Positions 19,501-28,099 are shown, counted from the first letter of the stretch. The stretch: 64,000 bases of DNA from Ophiura sarsii (GCA_035610835.1 CM069442.1:59561950-59625949); one strand, 5' to 3'. The notes: a model not told the origin generated them from the letters alone. Numbers and translations are program-made.

Positions 19501-20533
19501 TTACAATATCTTTATACATGGGTTAAAGGAGGTGTCCCGCAAGCATAAAAGTGTGCATTATATGTTAGAAATATAACTATCGAGCCCAACTTTTGTAAAT
19601 TGTAATTATATAGAAGAAAACACCACACTTATGACAAAAACAAACAAAAACCGCAATCTCTCAACATGCCCTTTTTAAAATTCGCGGCGATCAAAAGTGC
19701 CAGTGTCGATGATGTCATAGTTGTACAATGCACATGCGCAAATTTGAGCACCGATACCCATGACGTCATCGACACCGGGACTTTCAATCGCCGCGAATTT
19801 TAAAAAGTGCATGTTGAGTGATGGCATTTTTTATTCATTTTTGTGACTAGTACGGTGTTTTGTTCTTTATAATGACGTAACTTCGGCTCGATAATTATGT
19901 TTCTAACAAATAATGCTCAATGTTGTGCTTGCGGGACCATTCCTTTAAAGAAAAACTATAGCCTTTAGTCACTGAGACTACATTCTAGTATATCAAATGT
20001 TGATAAAGTACTATACTAGTCTCAGCTCGGTCCTGTGTCCTGATGTTTGAAGGACTAAAATAACTAAAAGTATATACATATTGTATTGTCATGGACCTTG
20101 TACGAATGCAATAGGCATACCAGTGAAAGAAATGATAATGTCCAGTTTCTAACTTACCTCTGTTATAATGTAAGCCATTCATTATGATTTGTCCGTATCT
20201 AGTGACATCAGGACCTAAACAATGAAAGTCATGACGCCCCTATACATTCAACACTTCTGATACCAGCATGTCAAAGTTAATAAATGCAGCCCAGAAAGTC
20301 ACCACTATAAATAATTTGCTTCATGCATCCATTGACACCTCCAAACAATGAAAAAATAAGTGAGAAAATAAACATCATATCTAAAATACAGTCGTGGTTT
20401 GTTGTAGGTTTAGTACTCAGGTACGTACTTGAGTCATGAAAAGGTGATACAATTTGGGTAAAGGAAATATATACTCACTGTTATTGGCATATTCATTTCT
20501 TCGATCATTTGGCATGTTCCACCAGTTGTACAT
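1444..20533 (-). CDS. LEFT gene: DEG/ENaC-family channel subunit with LDLa/kringle/SRCR array in its ectodomain (3' part outside window)
   Basis: Sixteen exons chain in one frame through GT-AG introns and give about 908 codons before the window edge. In order: a cytoplasmic N-terminus of about 150 residues rich in Asn, Gly and Pro; the HG gating motif; TM1; an early ectodomain strand with FPAITVCN; six LDLa modules; a degenerate cysteine module; a kringle; an SRCR domain; a basic linker with RERR; and a further LDLa. Family knowledge: DEG/ENaC subunits form trimeric sodium channels with two membrane helices and one large ectodomain, and the array sits where the variable finger domain would be. 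Apart from the exons around TM1, exons are symmetric class 1-1. The rest of the ectodomain and TM2 must lie left of position 1. The kringle exon has lost its ancestral splice acceptor, so this copy may skip that exon or be decaying. The start Met at 20533 is the first in-frame ATG of the first exon found; an earlier 5' exon is possible. Confidence 0.72.
1583..2783 (-). other. Intron between LEFT exons 15 and 16
   Basis: No gene seen. It is AT-rich and alignable in part with 55742-56770 of the RIGHT gene, with many small indels. It includes a more GC-rich patch (about 1900-2000) that is shortened in the RIGHT copy. Open frames here are not supported by splice or domain evidence. Confidence 0.6.
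2784..3335 (-). CDS. LEFT gene exon 15: SRCR domain plus basic linker with furin-like site
   Basis: A 552-bp phase 1-1 exon (TTCAAG acceptor, GTAAGG donor). The SRCR part runs [52 protein letters not shown] and DVGVSCAG. Only four of the six group-A cysteines remain: those at the usual C2 and C7 positions, normally bonded to each other, are both missing. About 80 further residues are polar and basic and end [23 protein letters not shown] (2803-2814) followed by Ser fits the furin rule R-x-(K/R)-R. The near copy is at 56771-57322. Confidence 0.88.
3633..3908 (-). CDS. LEFT gene exon 14: kringle domain (splice acceptor lost)
   Basis: 92 codons encoding one complete kringle: [19 protein letters not shown], then [25 protein letters not shown] and DWAYCNV, with six cysteines in family spacing. 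The donor GTAATT is phase 1. The first 7 bases follow the RIGHT copy, where the acceptor CCAG precedes TATTCAG. Here a 10-bp deletion changes the preceding bases to AATTG, so the acceptor AG is gone. The nearest AG, inside TATTCAG, would put the exon out of frame and meet a stop within about 16 codons. Skipping the exon keeps the frame. The acidic pair used by lysine-binding kringles is absent (GGLRG precedes PWC). Confidence 0.8.
3961..4131. mobile_element. Small inverted-repeat element (MITE-like) in intron
   Basis: TACACCTAA and CTGACCAGGAGCTTTGATGT at the left end are mirrored at the right end by ACATCAAAGCACCTGGTCAG and TTAGGTGTA. The same element, enlarged by another insertion, is present at about 57970-58747, so it was in place before the duplication. 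The intron from 4132 to 4872 shows nothing else recognisable. Confidence 0.65.
4873..5001 (-). CDS. LEFT gene exon 13: degenerate LDLa-like cysteine module
   Basis: A 129-bp phase 1-1 exon (GTTCGCAG acceptor, GTAAGA donor). It reads [19 protein letters not shown] and then [20 protein letters not shown]. The spacing of its four cysteines fits LDLa cysteines 2, 4, 5 and 6 with 1 and 3 missing and the acidic loop lost. It is therefore probably a decayed LDLa, but a distinct small domain cannot be excluded. Conserved at 59563-59691. Confidence 0.7.
5449..5538 (-). CDS. LEFT gene exon 12: first half of an unassigned cysteine module
   Basis: A 90-bp phase 1-1 exon with a GTAAGT donor; the acceptor is GTAGCAG before 5538, or three bases earlier at 5541. 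It reads [20 protein letters not shown] and continues to TEASVSG. I do not recognise the domain. The single-cysteine motif QCSSG echoes QCSYG in exon 13, so the two exons may derive from one duplicated module. It is conserved at 60149-60238. Confidence 0.65.
6630..6755 (-). CDS. LEFT gene exon 11: LDLa module 6
   Basis: A 126-bp phase 1-1 exon (CTTGCAG acceptor, GTAAGT donor) reading [17 protein letters not shown] and [18 protein letters not shown], a good LDLa with an intact acidic calcium loop. The copy in the RIGHT gene (61298-61423) differs by Asn-Leu to Asn-Ala in the loop. Confidence 0.9.
6799..7063. mobile_element. MITE-like element with ATATCGTCGCTGTTCT ends
   Basis: ATATCGTCGCTGTTCTG at the left is the reverse complement of the right end (AGAACAGCGACGATAT). 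The interior has two diverged direct copies of about 115 bp (CTGCCCAAAGGTTAT occurs twice). The same element is at 61467-61730 in the RIGHT gene, so it predates the duplication. Confidence 0.7.
7490..8632. repeat. Tandem array, about 335-343 bp unit, 3.3 copies
   Basis: CCACGCCG(G/T)GTGGTACC recurs at about 7552, 7895, 8230 and 8566. Each unit holds an inverted pair (GTGTTAGGGTTATATTAACG and GTTAACCCTAACAC), a purine-rich stretch, a C-run and a tRNA-like segment on the minus strand. Frames across it are repeat artefacts. Confidence 0.9.
7764..7828 (-). other. tRNA-like segment (also 8100-8163 and 8436-8499)
   Basis: On the minus strand, TGGTGAAGTGTGG resembles a pol III A box and GGATCAAATCC a decayed B box. 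Between them CTCGC and GCGAG form a stem around a 7-base loop CTGTGGT, which would give anticodon GTG. Bases before and after do not make a good acceptor stem, so I read it as a tRNA-derived (SINE-like) part of the repeat, not a working tRNA. Confidence 0.55.
9865..9990 (-). CDS. LEFT gene exon 10: LDLa module 5
   Basis: A 126-bp phase 1-1 exon (GGTACAG acceptor, GTAAGT donor) reading [16 protein letters not shown] and [19 protein letters not shown]. Six cysteines are present; Asn and Ile replace residues of the calcium loop. Its near copy in the RIGHT gene is 62581-62706, with the same length and splice sites. Confidence 0.9.
10277..10432 (-). CDS. LEFT gene exon 9: LDLa module 4 plus short linker
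   Basis: A 156-bp phase 1-1 exon. The LDLa ([14 protein letters not shown], then [19 protein letters not shown]) has six cysteines, with Gly replacing one acidic calcium ligand. A linker [11 protein letters not shown] follows before the GTAGGT donor. The acceptor TTCATTAG comes before 10432. Confidence 0.8.
11524..11634 (-). CDS. LEFT gene exon 8: LDLa module 3
   Basis: A 111-bp phase 1-1 exon flanked by ATACAG and GTGAGT. It reads [15 protein letters not shown] and then [17 protein letters not shown], a canonical LDLa with six cysteines and an intact calcium loop. Confidence 0.9.
11716..12210. mobile_element. MITE-like inverted-repeat element in intron
   Basis: CCGTATTCTCGTAC and GTTTTAAGCTAAACACGCGT at the left are mirrored at the right by ACGCGTTTAGTTAAGCTAAA and GTACGAGAATACGG. 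A partial relative lies at about 11270-11355. The element is rich in GTTTAAAC-like words. Confidence 0.7.
12625..12747 (-). CDS. LEFT gene exon 7: LDLa module 2
   Basis: A 123-bp phase 1-1 exon with six cysteines ([17 protein letters not shown] at the front, [17 protein letters not shown] at the end). The usual Asp-x-Ser-Asp of the calcium loop is Tyr-Gly-Tyr-Asp, so calcium binding may be weakened. Donor GTAAGA; acceptor TTTATAAG. Confidence 0.87.
13085..13204 (-). CDS. LEFT gene exon 6: LDLa module 1
   Basis: A 120-bp phase 1-1 exon (TTACAG acceptor, GTGAGT donor) encoding one LDL-receptor class A repeat with all six cysteines. The calcium loop reads [17 protein letters not shown], so the acidic ligands are intact. 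LDLa modules are about 40-residue calcium-stabilised binding domains. It joins in phase to exon 5 with no intervening ectodomain sequence. Confidence 0.9.
13969..14092 (-). CDS. LEFT gene exon 5: first ectodomain strand, FPAITVCN motif
   Basis: Reads [20 protein letters not shown] and on to DDQQPLPYY before a GTAAGA donor (phase 1). FPA(V/I)T(L/I)CN directly after TM1 is the signature of the DEG/ENaC ectodomain. The acceptor is TTTCACAG before 14092, or CTATAG before 14100 if the alternative donor of exon 4 is used. The bases just upstream (about 14120-14400) are a dispersed repeat, so the longer open frame there is not coding. Confidence 0.85.
14120..14400. repeat. Dispersed repeat shared with 31470-31715
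   Basis: Words such as GATTTTTCAGAAAC, GCATGTTTGTAC, GGTGATTCCAAA and TTTGAAACATTTTGTGAA recur in the same order at 31470-31715. It abuts LEFT exon 5 and explains the extra open frame there. Confidence 0.7.
14423..14885 (-). CDS. LEFT gene exon 4: DEG/ENaC N-terminus with HG motif and TM1
   Basis: About 154 codons. A polar stretch is followed by [20 protein letters not shown], which carries the His-Gly pair (codons at 14561-14566) found before TM1 throughout the DEG/ENaC family and needed for gating. A hydrophobic span (about 14444-14524, starting [13 protein letters not shown]) is TM1. The acceptor is TTTTTGCAG before 14885. The donor is GTAGGT after 14423 (phase 0); an alternative GT four bases on would give phase 1 and add Val-Val-Ser-Gln in combination with the alternative acceptor of exon 5. 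Confidence 0.85.
15000..16225. other. Intron 3 of LEFT gene, left part
   Basis: AT-rich intron DNA. No exon, RNA gene or domain was recognised between the TM1 exon and the dispersed repeat at 16230. Confidence 0.5.
16230..16515 (-). repeat. Dispersed repeat, inverted copy of 873-1140
   Basis: The reverse complement matches 873-1140 closely. A shorter related piece (AAGGTCGATTTTAAAAGTTG at about 16045) precedes it, suggesting an element with partial inverted ends. A G-run of about 30 bases follows at 16549-16575. Confidence 0.65.
16926..17004 (-). CDS. LEFT gene exon 3: cytoplasmic segment
   Basis: A 79-bp exon between TTCTCTGTAG and GTAAAT, phase 1 in and phase 2 out. It reads [18 protein letters not shown] followed by WLSQGTNNG, the last codon being completed by exon 4. 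The phase-2 exit matches the phase-2 entry of exon 4 exactly. Confidence 0.58.
17570..18030 (+). pseudogene. LINE fragment: end of a reverse transcriptase ORF (CR1/L2/Jockey type)
   Basis: With frameshifts and stops it reads [11 protein letters not shown], then [50 protein letters not shown] and [12 protein letters not shown]. This is the conserved C-terminal end of CR1/L2/Jockey-like LINE polymerases. It lies in intron 2 of the LEFT gene, antisense to it, and is dead. A G-run (17291-17325) lies just upstream. Confidence 0.75.
18030..18172. repeat. Degenerate GAGTCC/GAGTCCGA short tandem repeat
   Basis: GAGTCCGAGTCC-type hexamers are repeated with interruptions, directly after the LINE fragment. 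The Ser-Glu or Asp-Ser frames on both strands are low-complexity artefacts. Confidence 0.8.
18250..19164. other. Intron 2 DNA without recognised content
   Basis: AT-rich, no gene or repeat family recognised apart from two copies of a TTTCTCGAG(A/T)AATG word near 18541-18585. Confidence 0.5.
19165..19380. repeat. AAGAAG/CTTCTT-rich local repeat
   Basis: Words like CTTAAGAAGATTCTTA recur on both strands, giving many small hairpins. No coding frame. Confidence 0.6.
19516..19952. mobile_element. Foldback/MITE element flanked by TTAA
   Basis: The left arm (AAGGAGGTGTCCCGCAAGC, then CGAGCC, then ATTCGCGGCGAT) is mirrored by the right arm (ATCGCCGCGAAT, GGCTCG, GCTTGCGGGACCATTCCTT). Arms are about 200 bp with a short centre. 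TTAA occurs at both ends, as expected for piggyBac- or Kolobok-type target duplications. Confidence 0.75.
20158..20214 (-). CDS. LEFT gene exon 2: cytoplasmic segment
   Basis: A 57-bp exon, phase 1 at both ends, between TTGTTTAG and GTAAGT. With the base carried from exon 1 it reads [19 protein letters not shown]. No known domain; it belongs to the channel's variable cytoplasmic N-terminus. Support comes from the two good splice signals and matching phases on both sides. Confidence 0.55.
20479..20533 (-). CDS. LEFT gene exon 1: start codon and Asn-rich cytoplasmic N-terminus
   Basis: Reads [18 protein letters not shown] and ends with a GTGAGT donor after the first base of a codon (phase 1). 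It joins in frame to the next two small exons and then to the TM1 exon, which supports it although it is only 55 bp. The bases just upstream (TTCACTAG, then AAG ATG) could be a splice acceptor for a 5' UTR exon. Confidence 0.55.
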
Positions 20534-20959
20534 CTTCTAGTGAACCAATCTTAATTGTTGACATACTCAGACAGTACTATTTGTTTCAATTAATGTTGAT
20601 GTACATGTAGGAGAAATGACGTGATTGTGATTGTTACACCAATATTTCATTAATACAGGTCAATTTGTAATTATACACCTGGATGCGCTTGAAAAGATTT
20701 ATATTTTCTTAGTGTTACTGTTAATACGTTACACCCGTACCTACAATAGTGAATAGTGATATAATGCAACGTCACCGATCAGGTGCAAAGCAAAAACCAC
20801 CAAACAGAAAGTCCACCCTCATTATATTCGCGACCGGATCAAATATAAAACTCTACTTCTGACATGGAAAGACAATACCAAATGGCAAGATCAATGAAAG
20901 CCCCAGGGCCCCACTCCAACGTTCTTAAGCATTAATTAAGCAGTGGCGCATGTAATTCT

Positions 20960-21310
20960 TCATTCGATAGTCCGAATCAGATCAAAGGTTCTTTAATCCA
21001 AAAAAAGGTTTCTTTATTACAAAGGTTCTCGATCTCTATTCCGAAAATAAAAAAGGTTCTAAAGTCTGACGGTTCTATAGTCTGAAAATGAAATAGGTTC
21101 TCTCCGAATTCTTTTAAATGGTAAAAAAGGTTTTCTAGTCCGAAAATAGAAAAAGTTATATAGTCCAAAAACTGGTAAAGGGTTCTCTATCCGAAAGGTT
21201 TTCTAGTCCAAATTAAAAAAAATATCTATCGTTCGAATTTTAAAAGGGTTTTCTAGTCCGAAAGTGTTCTTTAATCCGAATCAGAAAACATATTCTATAA
21301 TCCAAAATTT
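20960..21310. repeat. Degenerate tandem repeat of AAAGGTTCTCTAGTCCGAAA-like units
   Basis: About a dozen imperfect units of roughly 25-30 bp built from AAAGGTT, CTAGTCCGAAA and AATAGAAA. No gene. Confidence 0.7.
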
Positions 21311-22930
21311 GAACGATGGCGGTCACGATTGAATCAGAATTGGCCTATGTTAGAAAACCATATTACACAACTTTCCCAAATAACAGCCGATGAGTGTTGT
21401 ATACCATATGTAGCCCTTGATGTCTAGTTTTGAAACCGAGCAAGGCCTCTGATTGTCTAAATACGGGAGCATTCATAACTCGAGACCAAATAACCCACTG
21501 GGGTAAATAATTTCACCGGATCTTTTGATTGGTTGCCATGGTTACCAGACCGCAGGCCAATCAAGTAATTTCACACCGTAATTTAAATACTAAAACAAAA
21601 ACTAAAACATCTCTTCATTATATTGTAGACAGTACTTCTCTTAACATCTGTGCCAAATTTCATTACAATCATACATTGCGTTTTTGAGTTATGACCGCTC
21701 CCTTTTTCCAGATACGCGCTGTTAAAGTTTTGAAACACATGAGGTTGGTTTTGCACACAAGTCAGACACTTACTTAAATTCTTTTGCTATTTTAGCTTAA
21801 GATTGAATTTTCATAAATTTTAATGAAAGAATCATCCAAATCGAGTGATGCGTTCTCTTTTTATTAATTTTTAAATTAATTTCCTTAAATATAGCAGGGT
21901 ATAAAACAATTTTATACATAAGAAATTCATCGTTACAGCAATTATGACCCGATATTTTTTTGACATAAATCCTAAAACACATTTTAGACCAAAGTCTGTG
22001 CAACATATTTGTTTTTAAACTATTTATTTCCAATTATTATTAGAATGCCTTATATATCACTAGGTTTTTGTGTATAATGGCGCACAGCACTAAATCACTC
22101 CTCGTTTTGTGTAATGGTAGTAAGTTCCGGCAAAAACATGATTAATGGGGTCCTTTGGGAACCAGTTTGGCGTGAGGGTAGCATTTATAATTAAAATGAA
22201 AGATAATATTGCACTTTGCTCAGGATATTGCAAAATATTGATTTTCGATTGTACCGAACATTTATCACGTGGATGAACACACGTGCTCGGAGGCGGTCAG
22301 AAGGCGAGCGTCCAGGCTGAAATAGGGGTGGCGCTGTATAAATGATCATATCGTAATATCTAAGTGGAAGGCGTAACACTTCTTGACGATTTGATGAAAT
22401 TTTAATATTTGTTTGTTAGGAAGAAAGCCAAGGACAAATGCAATCGATTCATGATTACAATTGTTACATAATAGTTGACACGTTTGTTGAACAGAAACTT
22501 ATAATATAAAACAATCTTTAAAATGAGGCCAAGATCATGTTTTTACCATACAGGGATCATAAGTTATTGTAAATTAAACGTAGAATTGGAAACATTTTCT
22601 ATATTCCCCATAGAGAATGTACACAGCGCCACCGCCACCGCCACCACCCCTGACTTTCGAAATATAATCAATCATATACCAGCCAAACAGTTATAAAAAA
22701 TACCTGATTTATTCACACAATGTAGCTAGATAAATAGGCTTTCAAATGACACCTAAACCATAGCTCTACCACATTTAGTTGTTGAGTTAATAGAGAGACT
22801 ATGGATGATTCGTCACCAAAAATGCAACGCACCACCCTTTTTGGGTGATGAGCTCAAAACAGATGGCCATAAAAGAGGTAATTTGATCTTTTTTTTCAAA
22901 AAAAACCATATTTCTGTCCATGTCATACCG
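21311..22930. other. Intergenic DNA, nothing recognised
   Basis: Upstream of the LEFT gene. AT-rich, with no domain, RNA gene or clear repeat family recognised; a few short open frames without support. Confidence 0.45.
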
Positions 22931-23995
22931 TCAGCGTGTCCCAAAAAACTGGGTCCAAATCTGCAGAGCTTGTAACTTGTAACTTGAACACGTACCTACT
23001 CCATATTTGAGGATATTAAGGTACATATACCTGACCTTAATTGGTTAAAATGTGAGACCAATCAAATGGCAACTTTCTGAAATACAAAGCTTTCAACAGA
23101 GCGTGGTTAGAACCCGTTTTTTTCCAATCTAGCAATAAACCACCTTAGCCTTGCATTCGCGTTGTGTGCAAGTAGGCCTACATCATGTGCATGGTGTTTA
23201 TTCTCCGAAATATCTTATGTTTGGTAGAAAAGGGTTAAAATATAGGAATTTTGGATCAATATTCAGCATTATAAATACCCATTGCAGTAACCTTGTCGTT
23301 GAATATTTACAAAAATAGAGCAACTGTTACCCTGATACCATGCCTGGAATAGCACCCGCCCACCTGCCCATAGCGGGTAAATTTTGTGTCGGGAAAAAGT
23401 ACCCTAACAATTTCAAACTCACGGTGCAAGTGTGAGAGTTACACTGGCTGGTGGAATTTCTGTCGGGCGGGTATTTTTGTGAGTTACCTGCCCGATTCCG
23501 ACTGGCTGGTTGAAAAAAATCTGAAGTTCCAGCCCTGCCTCTAATTCCTTTGATGAGATGACTGACTTATACGGCTGGTTTCCAATTTCGGAGAAATGGT
23601 TCTTGAACTGCTTCAAAGATGGCAGTGTCTCAGAAGGTTATTTATTGATTTTTTTAACAAAACTCATAAGTATTTACACTTTTATCCCCCTTATGACGAA
23701 GATTTCCTTGAGTAAGTCATTGTTATCAAGTAAAAGGCAAAACTTTGATGACGTCAGTTCGATGAGCAAATGCAACGCATGGACGGTTCATGGGCAAAAT
23801 CGGAAAAAACGGGTTCTGACCACGCTGTATGCAAAGCTTTGTATTTCTAAAACCCTAAATCTGATTGGTCTTATAATTTCACCAAATAATGTCAGATATA
23901 TTTACTTTTATATTCCTAAACATGAAGCATCTATGTTTCCCACATTTTAAGTTATAAGCTCTGAAAGTGTTGGGCCCAGTTTTTGGGACACGCTG
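22931..23995. mobile_element. Inverted-repeat element of about 1.06 kb
   Basis: CAGCGTGTCCCAAAAA near 22932 is the inverse of TTTTTGGGACACGCTG near 23980. Inner words (ACCAATCA with AACCCGTTTTTTTCC against GGAAAAAACGGGTTCTGACC with TGATTGGT) also mirror each other. The open frame 23558-23950 inside it has no recognised domain and reads partly across the right arm. Confidence 0.65.
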
Positions 23996-24299
23996 TATGA
24001 ACACGACCCAATTTTCTTACAAATTTGGAGCACGGTTGAAGAGCATCATTTTACAACACATTTCCTTGTTTTTGATTTTACTCACAATAATGGAACCCCT
24101 CGCCATGGTTTCCGATTATAGACCTACATATCTAAGCTTGTTTTATCAATCAGGGGCTTAACAAAATTATAAAGTTTTTAATAAATAAAAAAAGTTTTTA
24201 AACCCATTATTATTCTCTCAATTTCATCTCTTGGCCAATTTAAGAAGTGTCTCTAAAATATCTTTAAGTCCTAGTTTCTAATTGTATAGTATATTGTTT

Positions 24300-24472
24300 T
24301 TCTCAACTATTGTGCAGGCCCTCTATATTTTTGATATGCAGTTCCTGTATGTCTCTCATATATATTCTTTTTGTATTTTATGTATTTGTACTTTTCTTTT
24401 TGTGTTTAAGCGCTTTGAGAACTTGTTGCAAGGCGCTCTATAAGTATTTTGTATTATTATTACTAGCGAGCA
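24300..24472 (+). mobile_element. LINE/SINE 3' tail
   Basis: AAGCGCTTTGAGAACTTGTT followed by GCAAGGCGCTCTATAAGTA and a TTATTATTA end is the familiar 3' hairpin tail of L2/CR1-like LINEs and of SINEs that use them. The 5' part is not recognisable. Confidence 0.6.
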
Positions 24473-24504
24473 CCCGCGCTTTGCGCGGGACCCGCTTGAA
24501 GATC

Positions 24505-24795
24505 TCACGGGTAGGTATAGTCTCTGTCATAATACCTTGGACAAAATTCAACTAATACGTGCGTGCTTGCGTACATTCGTATTAGCGTACATGCGTAAAC
24601 CCGGTAGTGCGTACCGGGCGCTTTTAAAATGATCGCGCGTCCTCATTGGTCAATCGCGAAGTCGACACGCGCATGCATACATACTTGTACGCGCTTTTCA
24701 TGCATTTGGATGCAGCTCCGCGAACAACAACAAAATACGCTCGCGTGAAATCGCTTGAATTATGTCCAAGGAATTATGACAGGGACTATAAGTAA
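24505..24795. mobile_element. Inverted-repeat element with GC-rich, CG-rich core
   Basis: GTCTCTGTCATAATACCTTG and GACAAAATTCAA at the left are mirrored by TTGAATTATGTCC and AAGGAATTATGACAGGGAC at the right. The core contains many GTACG/CGTAC words and is clearly richer in CG than its flanks. Confidence 0.65.
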
Positions 24796-24839
24796 ACAAA
24801 GCGTATTTAAATTTGATACAATATCAAGAACATGTCCTA

Positions 24840-26720
24840 TACATAATCCAGACGGGCCCTCAATAATCCAAATATCGCAGGTGCTTTTGATAATCCAGGT
24901 ATACATGTGCCTTGATCCAGGTAGGCCTACCTTTGTGTTTCCAGATACCCAGGTACCTATATAGGCCTCCGATGTGACCTGAAATGCAGGTACCCATTGT
25001 CCCATTATATCCAGGGACCCTTATAGTCCTAAGCCCTACCCCTAATCCAGTTACCCCAGGTGCCCTTCACCGGATACCAGATAATCCAGGTACAGCATGT
25101 GCCGTTATATGGTGCCCTTACTTTATCATATTCAAGTAAATTAAACGCGGGTGCCGAAGATAGCGGGCAGTTAGTCATATCAAATAATTCAGGTAGGCCT
25201 ACCTAAGGTGCCCTTGAATGTAAGTGACATGGTGCCCTTAATACACCATGAGCCTTGGCCCAATGTGCTCTCAAATAATACATATACCAAGATGTTCCTA
25301 AACCAAGTACTCCATTTGTTCTTAATACACCAGTTGCCTCATAGGCCTAGGCCCTACCCCGGCGTTTTATCCATACCAATGTGCCCGTATTATATCCAGT
25401 TTATAATGGAAAGCGCAGTATAGGTGCAGAAGCTATAGCGGGTGGTTAGTCATATCAAAACGTAAGATGATGGTATTGTAAAACAGCAAGAGTATGTCGT
25501 TGATACTCCATGTATCCTAGGTGTCCTTACTACTGACATTGGTGTCACAGTGCCCTTAATAATATATATACCATATGCCCTTAAGAAATCAAGGTACACA
25601 TGTCGTCCTTGATAATTCAGGTACCACCCCCATCATGTACTTTAATAATCAAGATACTTCATGTGTCCTTAGTGATCCAATATAGGACCTACCTTGACTA
25701 TGTGGTTTATCTTGAATCGAATATTAAGGGCACCCGTGATAATCGTGTATGCGGTTAGGGCCTACTCAGGTGTATGGAATACTTAGAATATAAAGAGTAT
25801 CTGGATTGCATTAATATGATTCAAGAACACATATGGGACCTTTAATCCAGCAGGTAGACCTACACCCATGTGCAGTGGCGGCACTACGGTGGGTGGGGTG
25901 AGGGCAAACGCCAGAGGGGGATGTCCCCAGCCGTGACCCCCCCAGTTACCTCAAGTTCCTACCAATTTTGTACCGCAAATAATAAATAACAGTTGAATTT
26001 TAATGTCAAAACTCAAAGTTACTTAATTCTCAAAGTTACTTAATTAGCTTTAAATTGTCTCCCCCACCCCGATTTGTTATTGCCCCCACCCCGTTTGTCC
26101 CCTTTAAAATGTTGAAGCTGGTGCCGCCACTGCCCATGTTCACATATGCCTACGTTCTGAGCGTTATAGTGGGTTCTAGTTTTATAGTCGGTCGTTTAGT
26201 TCTATGGTTGGCGGAGTCTATCATCAAGATCACTTTTACCATTCCATGCTTGTACTTGAGCACTATGTGTGCCATCCGGGTTTTTTCGGCCTATTTACAT
26301 TAAATACATTACTCCTCCAATAGGCATGTAGGGCCTAAACGTGTGTAGTCCCTTTGTCATGTTTGTTGTGTTCTAATAGGCCTCCCGAGATACTCCCTAC
26401 ATCCTTAAAACCCAGTTATCACAGGTGGCCCACCTGCGCATAGTATATCCAGGTAATTTGAGACTGTCTGCGTTTTATAGTGAACCCCGTAATCCAGATA
26501 CCACAGATGTCCTTAATAATCCAGATACCATGTAATAATCCAGCTGTTCCGTTTATCCAGATATCCCATGTGCCCTAACTAATCCAAATTATAAAGTAAG
26601 GGGGTGCGGGGGAGGGGAGAGAGTTTAAGCCTAGGGTATGATGGGGCAATACCGCACGTTTCGTTTATCCAGATACCCATATGCCCTTAGTAATCCAGAT
26701 TATCAAGTAATGGAAGTGCG
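24840..26720. repeat. Degenerate minisatellite: AATCCAGGTACC / TGTGCCCTTA words
   Basis: Words such as AATCCAGATACC, CAGGTACC, ATGTGCCCTTAATAATCC and TAGGCCTACC recur at irregular 20-60-bp spacing for almost 1.9 kb. An inverted-repeat element with GTGGCGGCAC ends interrupts it at 25872-26138. No gene seen. Confidence 0.7.
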
Positions 26721-26899
26721 GGGGAAGAGGGGGCTTAGGCCTATAGGGTATGATGGGACAATCCCGTAATTTCCGTGCTATAAGCCGCACGGCGTATAAG
26801 CCGCAGCACCTCAAATTCATAAAGTAAGATTCAGACCTCATCATAGTATACAGTAAGCCGCACCGCTGTATTAATAAGTCGCACAGAGAAAAATTAAAT

Positions 26900-27505
26900 G
26901 GCGGGGGGGGGGGGGCCGACCCTGATCCACCAGCCCATAGCTTCATGACTAGCCATGCCTTAGGCTGCGGTTTTGGCAAAATATACACCTAATTGTAGGA
27001 ACTAATTGTAGGTGATAAAACTGCTCAATTACTTGTTGTCAATGTCAACAATTAATTATAATCATGATTGACACTGACAGATACCCTTCTTGCAGCATTG
27101 GCTGGCGTATAACTCTCTGTCAAACGGCCCATGGAAACACGAAAGTCAGTTCCTGAACCGTCTGATGTGGTCTCTCCCCCAATCTTGATGATATTCATGT
27201 TTAGAAGAGATCATTGTATATAACATGTTTAAGTCAAAACATTCATTAAAGAAAATGAAATGGGGAGGTGTGCCGACCCTGATCCACCAGCCCATAGCTT
27301 CATGACTAGCCATGCCTTGCGCGGCGGTCTCGGCAAAGTATACACATAGGAACTAAATTTAGGTGATAAAACTGCACAATTCAACAATTTCAATGTCAAC
27401 CATTAATTCGTCTTGCAGCATTGGCTGGCGTTTAACTCTCTGTCAAACGGCCCATGGGAAACACGAAAGTCAGTTCCTGAACCGTCTGATGTGGTCTCTC
27501 GACAA
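26900..27505. repeat. Tandem duplication, about 355-bp unit, two copies
   Basis: CCGACCCTGATCCACCAGCC occurs at about 26916 and 27272, and GTCAGTTCCTGAACCGTCTG occurs twice with similar spacing. The two copies differ by small indels. Confidence 0.8.
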
Positions 27506-28099
27506 TCATTATTTATGGGTGAATCCATCAAATGGGGTTACAAAACTGCATGGGTGACTCCTAATGGGGTTACCTGCTACATGTAGGTAACTCATCATCA
27601 AATGTGGTGACCTGCAAGGGTGACTCCATCAACTGCATGGGTGACTCTATCAAATGTATTTTCCACTTCAGTCACTTTAATACATGTTATCCTGGATACG
27701 GTTTGCGCCTTGCTCCCAGTTGCTTTATCATTAATAATAAAAGTCTTGTATACCTGGCTTTATGATTAATGTTTTGTTTGTGTCATGCTCTCATTATTTT
27801 TTATTGTACTGTACGGTATACACCGCTGAGCAACGGACTGTCTCCTTTCACCCGGCCCGTAAACAACGGTACAGTTTGCGCCACAAATAGCGTGAACACT
27901 TTGTCTGCCTCATTACGAGTGCGCCGAATCGCGTCCCGAATCGCGTGCTTCATGTTAGACGCGGTCGCGCAGCAACAACATAGGAACGGTTGGTATGGCA
28001 CCGCCAGTTTCTTTATCGTTAGCAAACTCCACGTTCACCTATGATACTAATGTGAAAGTGTCACCTTAAGATCTGTGTAAGAGTTTTTTGCTTACATTT
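27506..28099. other. Intergenic DNA; local CG-rich patch at 27830-28030
   Basis: TGGGTGACTCCATCAA-like words recur near 27520-27650. The patch at 27830-28030 is richer in CG than its surroundings and open on both strands (74 and 91 codons), but neither product shows a domain I recognise, so no gene is called. Confidence 0.4.

Noticed and set aside
22931..23995. Plus-strand frame 23558-23950 of 130 codons as a gene
   Set aside because: It lies inside an inverted-repeat element, reads into its arm and has no recognised domain.
27801..28044. A small gene in the CG-rich patch
   Set aside because: Both strands are open for about 75-90 codons, no domain is recognised and no splice or tail signals support either strand.
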